A stretch of DNA of 64,000 bases from Alloyangia pacifica (GTDB lineage Bacteria > Pseudomonadota > Alphaproteobacteria > Rhodobacterales > Rhodobacteraceae): NCBI RefSeq assembly GCF_020524285.1, contig NZ_JAIVKX010000008.1:1-64000 (forward strand), given 5' to 3'. A model generated the notes under the pieces. That model searched no databases. It was given only the letters and a program-made list of their open reading frames with translations, and was not told where the DNA came from. Numbering within the stretch: position 1 is the stretch's first letter; each line of letters opens with the position of its first letter. This document shows positions 17,663 to 25,236 of the stretch, piece after piece. The position numbers and the translations under genes were made by a program.

Positions 17663-17842
17663 GGCGCTGCGACCTTCGAGGTCCGCGCTTTATCGCAGCC
17701 AAGTCCGGGCGACCTTGTTCCACTGCACCTCGACTTCAAAGCGCCAGCCCGCCGGGACGGCGTCGTCCATCGGGCTCGAACCGATGGCGCCGCAATGGAC
17801 GACTGCTCGCCCGGCGCCGCCGGCTTGATTCCGGGCGGATTG
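17663..17842. repeat. Dispersed repeat copy A with a conserved 50-codon frame
   Basis: About 180 bases closely match 21393-21572. The best-matching 153 bases (17690-17842) align without any indel. Read on the minus strand, both copies encode an uninterrupted frame of 50 codons ending in TAA (stop here at 17690-17692), with conserved stretches ARN, AGRAVVH, AIGSSPMDDAV, AGWRF, VQ-N and ARTW. A 7-bp stem with a 7-base loop (CCATCGG GCTCGAA CCGATGG, 17767-17787) is identical in both. It lies between convergent genes. No start codon near the conserved beginning is evident, so it may be a remnant of a larger gene, a small protein, or an interspersed element. Confidence 0.7.
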
Positions 17843-17864
17843 GCGCAAGTGCGATTGAAGCGCT

Positions 17865-18788
17865 CTACCCTTCCCCCTTCTTCACCTCCTCGGCCAGATC
17901 GATCCCGCCCATTTCGGCGATGCGGTCCGACAGGCTCGGCACGTAGTCCGCACCGTGCCCCGTCGCCTCGGCGGTGGAGAAATAGTGCCGGGTCGCGCTG
18001 GCGATCAGCGCCGGGGCATTGACCTTGGCCGCCATGGCGTTGGCGTAGCGCACGTCCTTGCCGCCGTTGAAGATGCTGAACTTATGCGCCTCCATGTCCC
18101 GGTCCACCGCGTAGCGCATGAAGGTGTCGAAGAACCCGTTGCCGAGGCGGCTCGAGCCGATCACCTGACGAACCGTCTGCGGCGAGATGCCGGACTTGGC
18201 CGCCAGCACAGTCGCCTCGGCGTAGAGCGCGGCGTAGCTCATCGAGATGAGGTTCATCACCAGTTTCATCTTGTGGCCCGCGCCCACCCCGCCGACGCGG
18301 TTGATGTTGCCCGCCCAGCATTCGATCACCGGCAGCACCTTGGCAAAGCTCTTGTCGTCAGCGCCGACCATGGCATCGAGCTGGCCCTCCTCGGCCTCCT
18401 TCGGGGTGCGGCCCAGCGGCGCGTCGACCATCGCCCCGCCCTTCTCCGCCAGTTCGGCGGCCAGCGCCTCGGTCGAGGCGGGATCGGCGGTGGAGCAATC
18501 CACCACGATCAGTCCCGGCCGCGCGCCCGCGAGGATGCCGTCCTCGCCGCGCATGACGCCCTCGACCTGCGGTGAGTTCGACAGGCACAGGTGAATGATG
18601 TCGCAGGTCTCGGCCATCGCCTTCGGCGAGGCCGCCTCCTGCGCCCCCTGCCCCACCAGATCCTCGACCGGCGCGCGGTCGCGGTTGCCCTTCACCCAGA
18701 GCGGGTAGCCGCCCTTGAGGATGTTCTTCGCCATGCCGTGGCCCATCAGCCCGACGCCGATGAAGCCCACTACGGGTTTGTCGCTCAT
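17865..18788 (-). CDS. NAD(P)-dependent beta-hydroxyacid dehydrogenase (3-HIBADH family)
   Basis: A 307-residue oxidoreductase. GFIGVGLMGHGMAKNI (residues 8-23) is the dinucleotide site, and GAGHKMKLVMN holds the family G-x-G-x3-K-x3-N catalytic motif, with Lys175 the probable catalytic residue. The usual substrate motif DAPVSGG is replaced by DAPLGRTPKEA (122 onward), so its substrate likely differs from 3-hydroxyisobutyrate or tartronate semialdehyde. It starts 24 bases downstream of the SDR stop (same strand), so the two are one operon behind the operator at 19671-19680. Confidence 0.87.
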   Translation of the reverse strand: MSDKPVVGFIGVGLMGHGMAKNILKGGYPLWVKGNRDRAPVEDLVGQGAQEAASPKAMAETCDIIHLCLSNSPQVEGVMRGEDGILAGARPGLIVVDCSTADPASTEALAAELAEKGGAMVDAPLGRTPKEAEEGQLDAMVGADDKSFAKVLPVIECWAGNINRVGGVGAGHKMKLVMNLISMSYAALYAEATVLAAKSGISPQTVRQVIGSSRLGNGFFDTFMRYAVDRDMEAHKFSIFNGGKDVRYANAMAAKVNAPALIASATRHYFSTAEATGHGADYVPSLSDRIAEMGGIDLAEEVKKGEG

Positions 18789-18811
18789 GAAAATCTCCTC
18801 CCAAAGATGTC

Positions 18812-19573
18812 TTACAACGAGGCGGTGATGCCGCCGTCGACGAACAGCGTATGGCCGTTCACGAAGCTCGAGGCCGGGGCGCAGAGGAAGACGCAGGCGC
18901 CCACCAATTCCTCCACATCGCCCCAGCGGCCCGCCGGGGTGCGCTTTTCCAGCCAGGCGCTGAACTCCGGATCGGCGACCAGCGCGGCGTTCAGCGGCGT
19001 CTTGAAATAGCCCGGCGCGATGGCGTTGCAGTTGAGCCCGTGCTTGGCCCAATCGGTCGCCATGCCCTTCGTGAGGTTGGTGATCGCCCCCTTGCTGGCG
19101 GTGTAGGGCGCGATGCCGGGCCGCGCCAAGGCGCTCTGCACCGAGGCGATATTGACGATCTTGCCGGCGCCGCGCCCGATCATGTGACGCGCGCAGGCCT
19201 GGCCGACGTAGAAGGCCGAATAGACATTGGTGCGCATCAGCCGATCGAAGGCCTCGGGGTCGAACTCCTCGAGCGGGCCGCGGTGCTGCATGCCGGCGTT
19301 GTTGATCAGGATGTCGATGGGGCCCTGTTCGGCCTCGTAGCCGTCGATGGCTGCGCGGGCGCCCGCGTGGTCGGTGACGTCGAAACCGAGCGCCTCGGCC
19401 GCCAGCCCCTCGGCCGTCAGCGCCGCGACCGCCTCTTCCAGCCGCTGCGGATTGCGGCCGTTCAGCAGCACCTTGGCACCCGCCTGCGCGAGACCGCGCG
19501 CCAGCGCGTAGCCGATACCCATGGTCGAGCCGGTCACCAGCGCGGTGCGGCCCGTCAGATCAAACAGGGACAT
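18812..19573 (-). CDS. SDR family oxidoreductase, gluconate 5-dehydrogenase-like
   Basis: A 253-residue classical short-chain dehydrogenase. It has TGSTMGIGYALARGLAQAG at residues 14-32, NNAGMQHRGPLE in the middle, catalytic Ser and YTASK, and a C-terminal FVDGG ending. NAGMQHR and the WAKHGLNCNAIAPGYF stretch are typical of gluconate 5-dehydrogenase (IdnO/Gno), which interconverts gluconate and 5-keto-gluconate. The start at 19573 follows GGAAGAGGAG. The operator TGGTATACCA lies 98 bp upstream. First gene of a two-gene operon with the beta-hydroxyacid dehydrogenase. Confidence 0.88.
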   Translation of the reverse strand: MSLFDLTGRTALVTGSTMGIGYALARGLAQAGAKVLLNGRNPQRLEEAVAALTAEGLAAEALGFDVTDHAGARAAIDGYEAEQGPIDILINNAGMQHRGPLEEFDPEAFDRLMRTNVYSAFYVGQACARHMIGRGAGKIVNIASVQSALARPGIAPYTASKGAITNLTKGMATDWAKHGLNCNAIAPGYFKTPLNAALVADPEFSAWLEKRTPAGRWGDVEELVGACVFLCAPASSFVNGHTLFVDGGITASL

Positions 19574-19670
19574 ATTCGCTCCTCTTCCCGTGGTCCCGCC
19601 GCATGCCGCCGGGCCTGCGGGGATCCGCATCCCCCATTGACAAAACGGGGCGGGACCGTATTCAGGAAAA

Positions 19671-19680
19671 TGGTATACCA
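19671..19680. promoter_or_regulatory. GntR/FCD operator, copy 4 (TGGTATACCA)
   Basis: Perfect 10-bp core within AAAATGGTATACCAAATGA, a 19-base stretch identical to that at copy 5. It lies between the SDR operon (minus, 98 bp) and the lysE-type gene (plus, 98 bp), and probably controls the SDR operon. Confidence 0.75.
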
Positions 19681-19777
19681 AATGACCCCGGATGCAAGGA
19701 CGGAGCCACGGGGACGGGAGAGGAAGAGGCGAGGTGAGGAGACCCGGCGCAGCCCTGTTGGACCGAGAGCGCGGCCC

Positions 19778-20377
19778 ATGCTGAGCTTTGCCGCTGCCGT
19801 GTTCCTGCTGTTCATCACCCCCGGACCGGGAGTGCTGTCGATCGCCGGGGTCGGCTCGGCCTACGGCTGGCGGGACGGGCTGCGCTACGGCCTCGGGCTC
19901 TGGATCGGCACCAACCTGGTGATGACGCTGGTGCTGACCGGCTTTGCCGCCATCGTGCTGTCGGTGCCCGCCGTTCGGGTGGTGCTGATGGGTCTGTCGG
20001 TGTGCTACCTGCTCTACCTGGCGGCGCGCATCGCCCTGGCGGGCAGCCGCATCGCCTTCATCGAGGCCAAGACCGCGCCGGGCGTGCGCGCAGGCGTGCT
20101 GCTTCAGGTCATCAACCCCAAGGCCTATGCGGTGAACACCGCCATGTTCACCGGGTTTTCCTTTGCGCCAGAGAGCCTTGGCTTCGAGACCGCCGCCAAG
20201 ATCGTCATCATGAACGCGATCTGGATCCCGGTGCACCTGGCCTGGCTCAAGGCCGGCGTCACCCTGCACCGGCTCAACCTCAGCTACCGCACGCAGCGGC
20301 TGATCAATTACGGCATGGCACTGGCCATGCTGGGCGTCGTTGCGCTGGCCCTCGTGTCGGCCTTCGGCGGAACCTGA
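19778..20377 (+). CDS. LysE family translocator
   Basis: A 199-residue membrane protein with about six hydrophobic segments. FLLFITPGPGVLSIAG at the N-terminus is the LysE/RhtB landmark. Members export amino acids such as lysine, threonine or homoserine; substrate unknown here. I start at the ATG at 19778 (MLSFAAAVF), because the upstream part of this frame overlaps the divergent SDR. It shares its upstream region with that SDR operon. Confidence 0.85.
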   Translation: MLSFAAAVFLLFITPGPGVLSIAGVGSAYGWRDGLRYGLGLWIGTNLVMTLVLTGFAAIVLSVPAVRVVLMGLSVCYLLYLAARIALAGSRIAFIEAKTAPGVRAGVLLQVINPKAYAVNTAMFTGFSFAPESLGFETAAKIVIMNAIWIPVHLAWLKAGVTLHRLNLSYRTQRLINYGMALAMLGVVALALVSAFGGT

Positions 20378-20412
20378 CACTCAGACATCGACTATTCGGG
20401 AGGACCTTTAGA

Positions 20413-21324
20413 ATGACCAAATATACCGGATGCTGGCCCGTGGTGCCGACGCCGTTCCACGACGACGGCTCGCTTGATCTCGAGGGCATGAAGCGCGTTC
20501 TGGATTGCACCATCGACATGGGCGTCGACGGCATCTGCATCCTCGCCAATTTCTCCGAGCAGTTCCTGCTGTCGGACGACGAGCGCGCGATCCTCACCAA
20601 GCTCTGCGTCGAGCATGTGGCGGGCCGCGTGCCGGTGATTGTGACGATCTCGCATTACGCCACCCCCATCGCGGTGGAGCGCGCGCAATACGCCAAGGAC
20701 CTCGGCGCCGACATCGTGATGATGATGCCGCCCTACCACGGCGCGCTGATGAAGGGCACTGCCGAGCAGACCTTCGAGCAGTTCCGTCAGGTGGGTGAAG
20801 TGGGCATTCCGATCATGCTGCAGGACGCGCCACTCTCGGGTGTCGATCTGCCGGTGCCGCTGCTGGTCAAGATGGCCAACGAGATCGAGATGCTGAAGCT
20901 CTTCAAGATCGAATGCCCGCAGGCCGCCGCCAAGCTGCGCAGCCTGATCGCCGAGGGCGGCGCCGCCATCGAGGCGCCCTTCGACGGCGAGGAGGCGATC
21001 ACCCTGCTCGCGGATCTCGACGCCGGGGCGACCGGCTGCATGACCTCAGCGATGATCCCCGACAAGATCCGACCGATCGTCGTGGATTTCCTCGCCGGCA
21101 ACCGGCAGGCGGCGATCGACGGCTATACCCGCGTGCTGCCCGCGGTCAACCATGAGAACCGCCAGTGCGGCTTCCGCTCGGCCAAGCACGCCATGCAGGT
21201 CGGCGGCGTGATCAAGTCGGCCTTCTGTCGGCACCCGATTGCCCCCTTGCATCCGGACACCGCTTCGATGTTGATCGAGCTGATCAAGCCGCTCGATCCG
21301 CTCGTGCTGAACTGGGGCAAGTAA
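20413..21324 (+). CDS. 2-keto-3-deoxy-L-arabinonate dehydratase (DHDPS superfamily)
   Basis: A 303-residue class I aldolase-fold enzyme. It strongly resembles Azospirillum L-2-keto-3-deoxyarabonate dehydratase: CILANFSEQFLLSD, HVAGRVPVIVT, MMPPYHGA, IMLQDAPLSG, EEAITLLADLDAGATG and NHENRQCG. The Schiff-base lysine is probably Lys165 in LFKIE. The YNVP-type tyrosine motif of true dihydrodipicolinate synthase is absent (QDAPLSG instead), in keeping with a dehydratase rather than a lysine-pathway enzyme. It would convert 2-keto-3-deoxy-L-arabinonate to alpha-ketoglutarate semialdehyde. It follows a ribosome site (GGGAGGACC) 35 bases after lysE. The aldonate dehydratase at 13243-15024 could supply the substrate. 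Confidence 0.88.
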   Translation: MTKYTGCWPVVPTPFHDDGSLDLEGMKRVLDCTIDMGVDGICILANFSEQFLLSDDERAILTKLCVEHVAGRVPVIVTISHYATPIAVERAQYAKDLGADIVMMMPPYHGALMKGTAEQTFEQFRQVGEVGIPIMLQDAPLSGVDLPVPLLVKMANEIEMLKLFKIECPQAAAKLRSLIAEGGAAIEAPFDGEEAITLLADLDAGATGCMTSAMIPDKIRPIVVDFLAGNRQAAIDGYTRVLPAVNHENRQCGFRSAKHAMQVGGVIKSAFCRHPIAPLHPDTASMLIELIKPLDPLVLNWGK

Positions 21325-21392
21325 GGCTGCCTCCCCGGCTCCGTCACGCCACACGGCGCGACGAGAGCCAGGCGAGCGCCGGCCCGTGGGAA

Positions 21393-21572
21393 GGCGCTGC
21401 AAAGATTGAGGTCAGCACTTTATCCCGGCCAAGTCCGGGCGGCCTCATTTCGTTGCACGAGGGTGACAAAGCGCCAGCCCGCCCGGACGGCGTCGTCCAT
21501 CGGGCTCGAACCGATGGCGGCATGATGAACGACCGCTCGCCCGGCGGCTTCGCCGCGATTGCGGGCGGGCCT
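21393..21572. repeat. Dispersed repeat copy B with a conserved 50-codon frame
   Basis: Second copy of the element at 17663-17842. The minus-strand frame runs through the aligned 153 bases (21420-21572) and ends in TAA (21420-21422), as in copy A, with no indels between copies. The hairpin CCATCGG GCTCGAA CCGATGG is at 21497-21517. It lies between the KDA dehydratase and the GlcD-type gene. Several differences are synonymous codon changes, but a similar number change the amino acid, so coding constraint is suggested and not proven. Confidence 0.7.
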
Positions 21573-21604
21573 GCGCCCGGCACCCACACTTGGAGACCTG
21601 AGAA

Positions 21605-22978
21605 ATGACCCTCTTCACCCCGCTCGAACAGCTCCTCGGCGACCGCCTCTCGACCAGCGACGCCATCCGCGAGCAGAACGCGCGCAACGAGGCGCATTTC
21701 CCCCTCGCCCTGCCCGACGCCGTGGCCTTCCCCGAGACCACCGAGGAGGTCGCCGCCATCGTCCGCTTCTGCGCCGAGACCGGCACGCCGATCACCCCTT
21801 TCGGCACCGGCACCTCGCTCGAGGGGCAGCACCTGGCCGTGCAGGGCGGCATCAGCCTCGACTTCTCGCGCATGAAGAAGGTGCTGGAGGTCAATGCCGA
21901 GGATCTCAACGTGGTGGTTCAGCCCGGAGTCACCCGCACCGAGTTGAACGAGGAACTGCGGGCCACCGGGCTCTTTTTCCCCATCGACCCCGGTGCCGAT
22001 GCCTCGCTTGGCGGTATGGCGGCCACCCGCGCCTCGGGCACCACTGCGGTGCGCTACGGCACCCTGCGCGAGAACGTGCTGGCGCTCGAGGCGGTGATGT
22101 CCGACGGCAGCATCATCCGCACCGGCACCAAGGCGCGCAAGAGCTCGGCGGGCTATGACCTGACGCACCTGCTGGTCGGCAGCGAGGGCACGCTCGGCAT
22201 CATCACCGAGCTGACGCTGAAACTGCACGGGATGCCCGAGGGCATCGCCTCGGCCACCTGCCGCTTCCCCTCGGTCGAGGACGCGGTGAACTGCGTGATC
22301 CTGACCATCCAGTCCGGCCTGCCGATGGCGCGGATCGAGCTGGTGGACGAGATGATGGTGCGCGGTTTCAACATCCACGCGGGCTCCGACCTGCCGGAGC
22401 AACCGCATCTCTTCGTCGAGTTCCACGGCAGCCCGTCGGGCGTCGCCGAACAGTCCGAGAGCTTTCGCGAGATCGCCGAGGACTTCGGCATGGAGGCCTG
22501 GGCCGAGGCCAATACCACCGAGGCCCGCAACGCCCTGTGGAAGATGCGCCACGCCGCGCATTTCGCCTCCGCCGCGCTGCGCCCCGGCGCGCAGTACGGC
22601 ACACTGGCGACGGATGTCTGCGTGCCGATCTCGCAGCTCGCCGAGGCGGTGCTGCAGGCGCAGGCCGACGCCCGCGCCGCGGGTCTGGTCAGCACCATCG
22701 TCGGCCATGTCGGCGACGGCAACTTCCACTGCGCCGCGCGCTTCGATCCGAACGACCCCGCCGAGGTCGAGGCCGTGCACGCCTTTGCCGGCAAGCTCAA
22801 CGAGACCGCGCTGCGGCTCAGCGGCACGGTGACCGGAGAGCACGGCATCGGCATCGGCAAGCAAAAGTACATGAAAGCCGAGCACGGCCCCGCGCTGGAC
22901 TGGATGCGGCGGATCAAGACGGCCTTTGATCCGCAGGGCATCCTGAACCCGGGCAAGCTGCTGCCGCCCGCGGACTGA
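21605..22978 (+). CDS. FAD-linked oxidase, GlcD/D-lactate dehydrogenase family
   Basis: A 457-residue flavoprotein. The PCMH-type FAD domain covers about residues 35-215 (PITPFGTGTSLEGQ, GVTRTELN, GADASLGGMAATRASGT). The C-terminal FAD-oxidase domain has GHVGDGNFHCAARFDP and the terminal GEHGIGIGKQKYM-HG-ALDWMR-IK signature. These enzymes oxidise 2-hydroxyacids such as glycolate, D-lactate or D-2-hydroxyglutarate. No GlcE/GlcF partners are adjacent, so it is probably a stand-alone D-lactate-type dehydrogenase. Genes before and after belong to sugar-acid breakdown, so glycolate or a 2-hydroxyacid by-product is a reasonable substrate. Start at 21605 follows TTGGAGACC. Confidence 0.9.
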   Translation: MTLFTPLEQLLGDRLSTSDAIREQNARNEAHFPLALPDAVAFPETTEEVAAIVRFCAETGTPITPFGTGTSLEGQHLAVQGGISLDFSRMKKVLEVNAEDLNVVVQPGVTRTELNEELRATGLFFPIDPGADASLGGMAATRASGTTAVRYGTLRENVLALEAVMSDGSIIRTGTKARKSSAGYDLTHLLVGSEGTLGIITELTLKLHGMPEGIASATCRFPSVEDAVNCVILTIQSGLPMARIELVDEMMVRGFNIHAGSDLPEQPHLFVEFHGSPSGVAEQSESFREIAEDFGMEAWAEANTTEARNALWKMRHAAHFASAALRPGAQYGTLATDVCVPISQLAEAVLQAQADARAAGLVSTIVGHVGDGNFHCAARFDPNDPAEVEAVHAFAGKLNETALRLSGTVTGEHGIGIGKQKYMKAEHGPALDWMRRIKTAFDPQGILNPGKLLPPAD

Positions 22979-23028
22979 CGGTCCGCCCCCACACCCGAGA
23001 TACAAGACTGAAGACGGAGGAGACCCCC

Positions 23029-24180
23029 ATGCTGCCGCAGAGCAACCCCACCCCCGAGGCGCTTCTTGTTGGCCGCGTCTGGCGCCCCGGCGTCGGCCCG
23101 GCTCTGGTCGCCCTGCGCGGCGAGATGCTGGTGGACATCACCAGCAAGGCGCTGCCGACCATGCGCGACCTGATGGAAAGCGACGACCCCGCTGCGACAC
23201 TGCGCGCCGCCACCGGCGAGGAGATCGGCACGCTCGCGGACCTCACCGCAGGCTCGGCCGAGGGCGCGGGGGACGACGTGCTGCACCTGCTGGCCCCCTG
23301 CGATCTGCAGGCGGTGAAAGCCTCCGGCGTCACCTTCGCGCAGTCGATGGTCGAGCGGGTGATCGAGGAACAGGCCGCGGGCGATCCCGACGCCGCCGAG
23401 GCGATCCGCGCCAAGGTGAAATCCATCATCGGCGACTCGCTCTCCGGCATCGAGCCAGGCTCCGAGAAGGCGATGGAGGTGAAGCGCGTGCTGCAGCAGG
23501 AAGGCATGTGGTCGCAATACCTCGAGGTTGGCATCGGCCCCGATGCCGAGGTCTTCACCAAGTCGCAGCCGATGGCGGCGGTGGGCTGGGGCGCCACGGT
23601 CGGCCTGCACCCGATCAGCAAGTGGAACAACCCCGAGCCCGAGATCGTTCTGGCGATCAACTCGCGCGGCGACATCCTCGGCGCGACTTTGGGCAATGAC
23701 GTCAACCTGCGCGACGTCGAGGGCCGCTCGGCGCTGCTGCTCGGCAAGGCCAAGGACAACAACGCCTCCTGCGCCATCGGCCCGTTCCTCCGCCTCTTCG
23801 ACGAGGACTACACGCTCGACGACGTGCGCAAGGCGGAACTGACGATGACGGTAACCGGCGAGGACGGCTTCGTGCTCAATGGCGCGTCGTCGATGAGCCA
23901 GATCAGCCGCGACCCGGCCTCGATCGTGGCGCAGACCATAGGCCGCCATCACCAGTATCCCGATGGCTTTCTTTTGTTCCTCGGCACGCTCTTTGCGCCC
24001 ACCGAGGACCGCGATGCCCCCGGTCAGGGGTTTACACATCACGTCGGAGACGTTGTAAGCATTTCCGAACCCGCGCTCGGCGCGCTGCAGAACACCGTCC
24101 GGCTCTCCACCGAGGCCCCGGAATGGACCTTCGGCACCGGGGCGCTGATGCGTAACCTTGCCCGGAGAAATCTTCTGTGA
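23029..24180 (+). CDS. xylX: XylX-type 2-keto-3-deoxy-D-xylonate dehydratase (FAH family)
   Basis: A 383-residue fumarylacetoacetate-hydrolase-superfamily protein. It closely resembles Caulobacter XylX of the Weimberg pathway: LLAPCDLQAVKASGVTFA, WSQYLEVGIGPDAEVFTK, WNNPEPEIVL, GNDVNLRDVEGRSALLL, AKDNNASCAIGPF and PGQGFTHHVGD. The acidic metal ligands lie in the E-x-E (NPEPE) and D (NDVNLRD) parts. It dehydrates 2-keto-3-deoxy-D-xylonate to alpha-ketoglutarate semialdehyde. It follows the GlcD-type gene by 50 bases and overlaps kdgK by 4 bases, so it is translationally coupled to that kinase. Usual family length is close to 390. Confidence 0.9.
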   Translation: MLPQSNPTPEALLVGRVWRPGVGPALVALRGEMLVDITSKALPTMRDLMESDDPAATLRAATGEEIGTLADLTAGSAEGAGDDVLHLLAPCDLQAVKASGVTFAQSMVERVIEEQAAGDPDAAEAIRAKVKSIIGDSLSGIEPGSEKAMEVKRVLQQEGMWSQYLEVGIGPDAEVFTKSQPMAAVGWGATVGLHPISKWNNPEPEIVLAINSRGDILGATLGNDVNLRDVEGRSALLLGKAKDNNASCAIGPFLRLFDEDYTLDDVRKAELTMTVTGEDGFVLNGASSMSQISRDPASIVAQTIGRHHQYPDGFLLFLGTLFAPTEDRDAPGQGFTHHVGDVVSISEPALGALQNTVRLSTEAPEWTFGTGALMRNLARRNLL

Positions 24181-25082
24181 CCGCTTTCCTCGCCCTCGGA
24201 GAATGCATGGTGGAACTGTCGCAGGCCGGAGACGGCCTCTACAAGCGCGGCTTCGCCGGCGACACGTTCAACACTGCATGGTACGCCCGCCGCCTGCTTC
24301 CGGAGGAGTGGACGGTCAGCTACGGCACCTGCGTGGGCGAGGACGCTGTGAGCAGCGAGATGCTCGACTTCATCTCGGGCGAAGGCGTGGATGTCTCGAC
24401 CATCCGGCGCATCCCCGACCGCACCGTCGGGCTCTACATGATCTCGCTCGACAACGGCGAGCGCAGCTTCTCCTACTGGCGCGGTCAGTCGGCGGCAAAG
24501 CTGATGGCCGACGACCTGAGCTGGCTCGACGGCATCCTCAAGGGCCGCGAGATGATCCATTTCTCGGGCATCACCCTGGCGATCCTGCCGCCGAAGCAGC
24601 GCGAGGCGTTTTGCGGCGCGCTCTCCCGCGCCCGCTCGAAGGGGGCGATCGTGTCGTTCGACACCAACCTGCGCCCGCGCCTGTGGGAGAGCACCGAGGC
24701 GATGCGCGCCGGCCTGACCATGGGCGCGCGCACCGCCGACATCGTGCTGCCGAGCTTCGACGAGGAGGAAGAGCTCTTCGGCGACGCCAACCCCTCCGAG
24801 ACCATCGAACGCTACCGCAAGGGCGGCGCCGACATGGTGGCGGTGAAACAGGGCGGCGCCGCGCTGCACCTGTGGCAGCGCGAGGCCGGGCAGCACGAGA
24901 TTGCCGCCGAGACCGTCGAAACGGTCGTCGACACAACCGCCGCGGGCGATAGCTTTGCCGCCGGGCTGCTCGCCGGGCTGGCGCAGGGCAAGTCGCCGCA
25001 GGACGCCGCTGCCGAGGCCATGCGTCTCGCCGCCAAGGTGATCCAGGCGCGCGGCGCGCTGGTGCCCTCGATCTTCGGCTGA
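24177..25082 (+). CDS. kdgK: 2-keto-3-deoxygluconate kinase (PfkB family)
   Basis: A 301-residue ribokinase-fold kinase. LGECMVELS at the start, GFAGDTFNTAWYARRL and the PfkB signature DTTAAGDSFAAGLLAG (catalytic Asp258) identify KdgK. It phosphorylates 2-keto-3-deoxygluconate to KDPG, entering the Entner-Doudoroff pathway. It begins with a GTG at 24177 overlapping the xylX stop (GTGA). KDG would come from the UxaA enzyme encoded at 5276-6766, linking the two ends of this region. KDPG aldolase is not in the window. Confidence 0.92.
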   Translation: MTAFLALGECMVELSQAGDGLYKRGFAGDTFNTAWYARRLLPEEWTVSYGTCVGEDAVSSEMLDFISGEGVDVSTIRRIPDRTVGLYMISLDNGERSFSYWRGQSAAKLMADDLSWLDGILKGREMIHFSGITLAILPPKQREAFCGALSRARSKGAIVSFDTNLRPRLWESTEAMRAGLTMGARTADIVLPSFDEEEELFGDANPSETIERYRKGGADMVAVKQGGAALHLWQREAGQHEIAAETVETVVDTTAAGDSFAAGLLAGLAQGKSPQDAAAEAMRLAAKVIQARGALVPSIFG

Positions 25083-25236
25083 GCCGCGCGCGGGCGGCTT
25101 GGCCCGCCCGCCACAATCTGCCGCGACGACAGGGGGCGTTGCGGCAGAGGGGCGATCGGTTCTTGTTGACCTCGACCGGTCTCCGGGACTTAGGCTTTTC
25201 ACGACCGCCCCGCCTGACTTTCCCCAAGGACGCCAC

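Noticed and set aside
17767-17787. T-arm-like GGTTCGAGCC in the dispersed repeat, suggesting a tRNA
   Set aside because: No D-arm, anticodon arm or acceptor stem can be built around it; conserved reading frame explains the region better.
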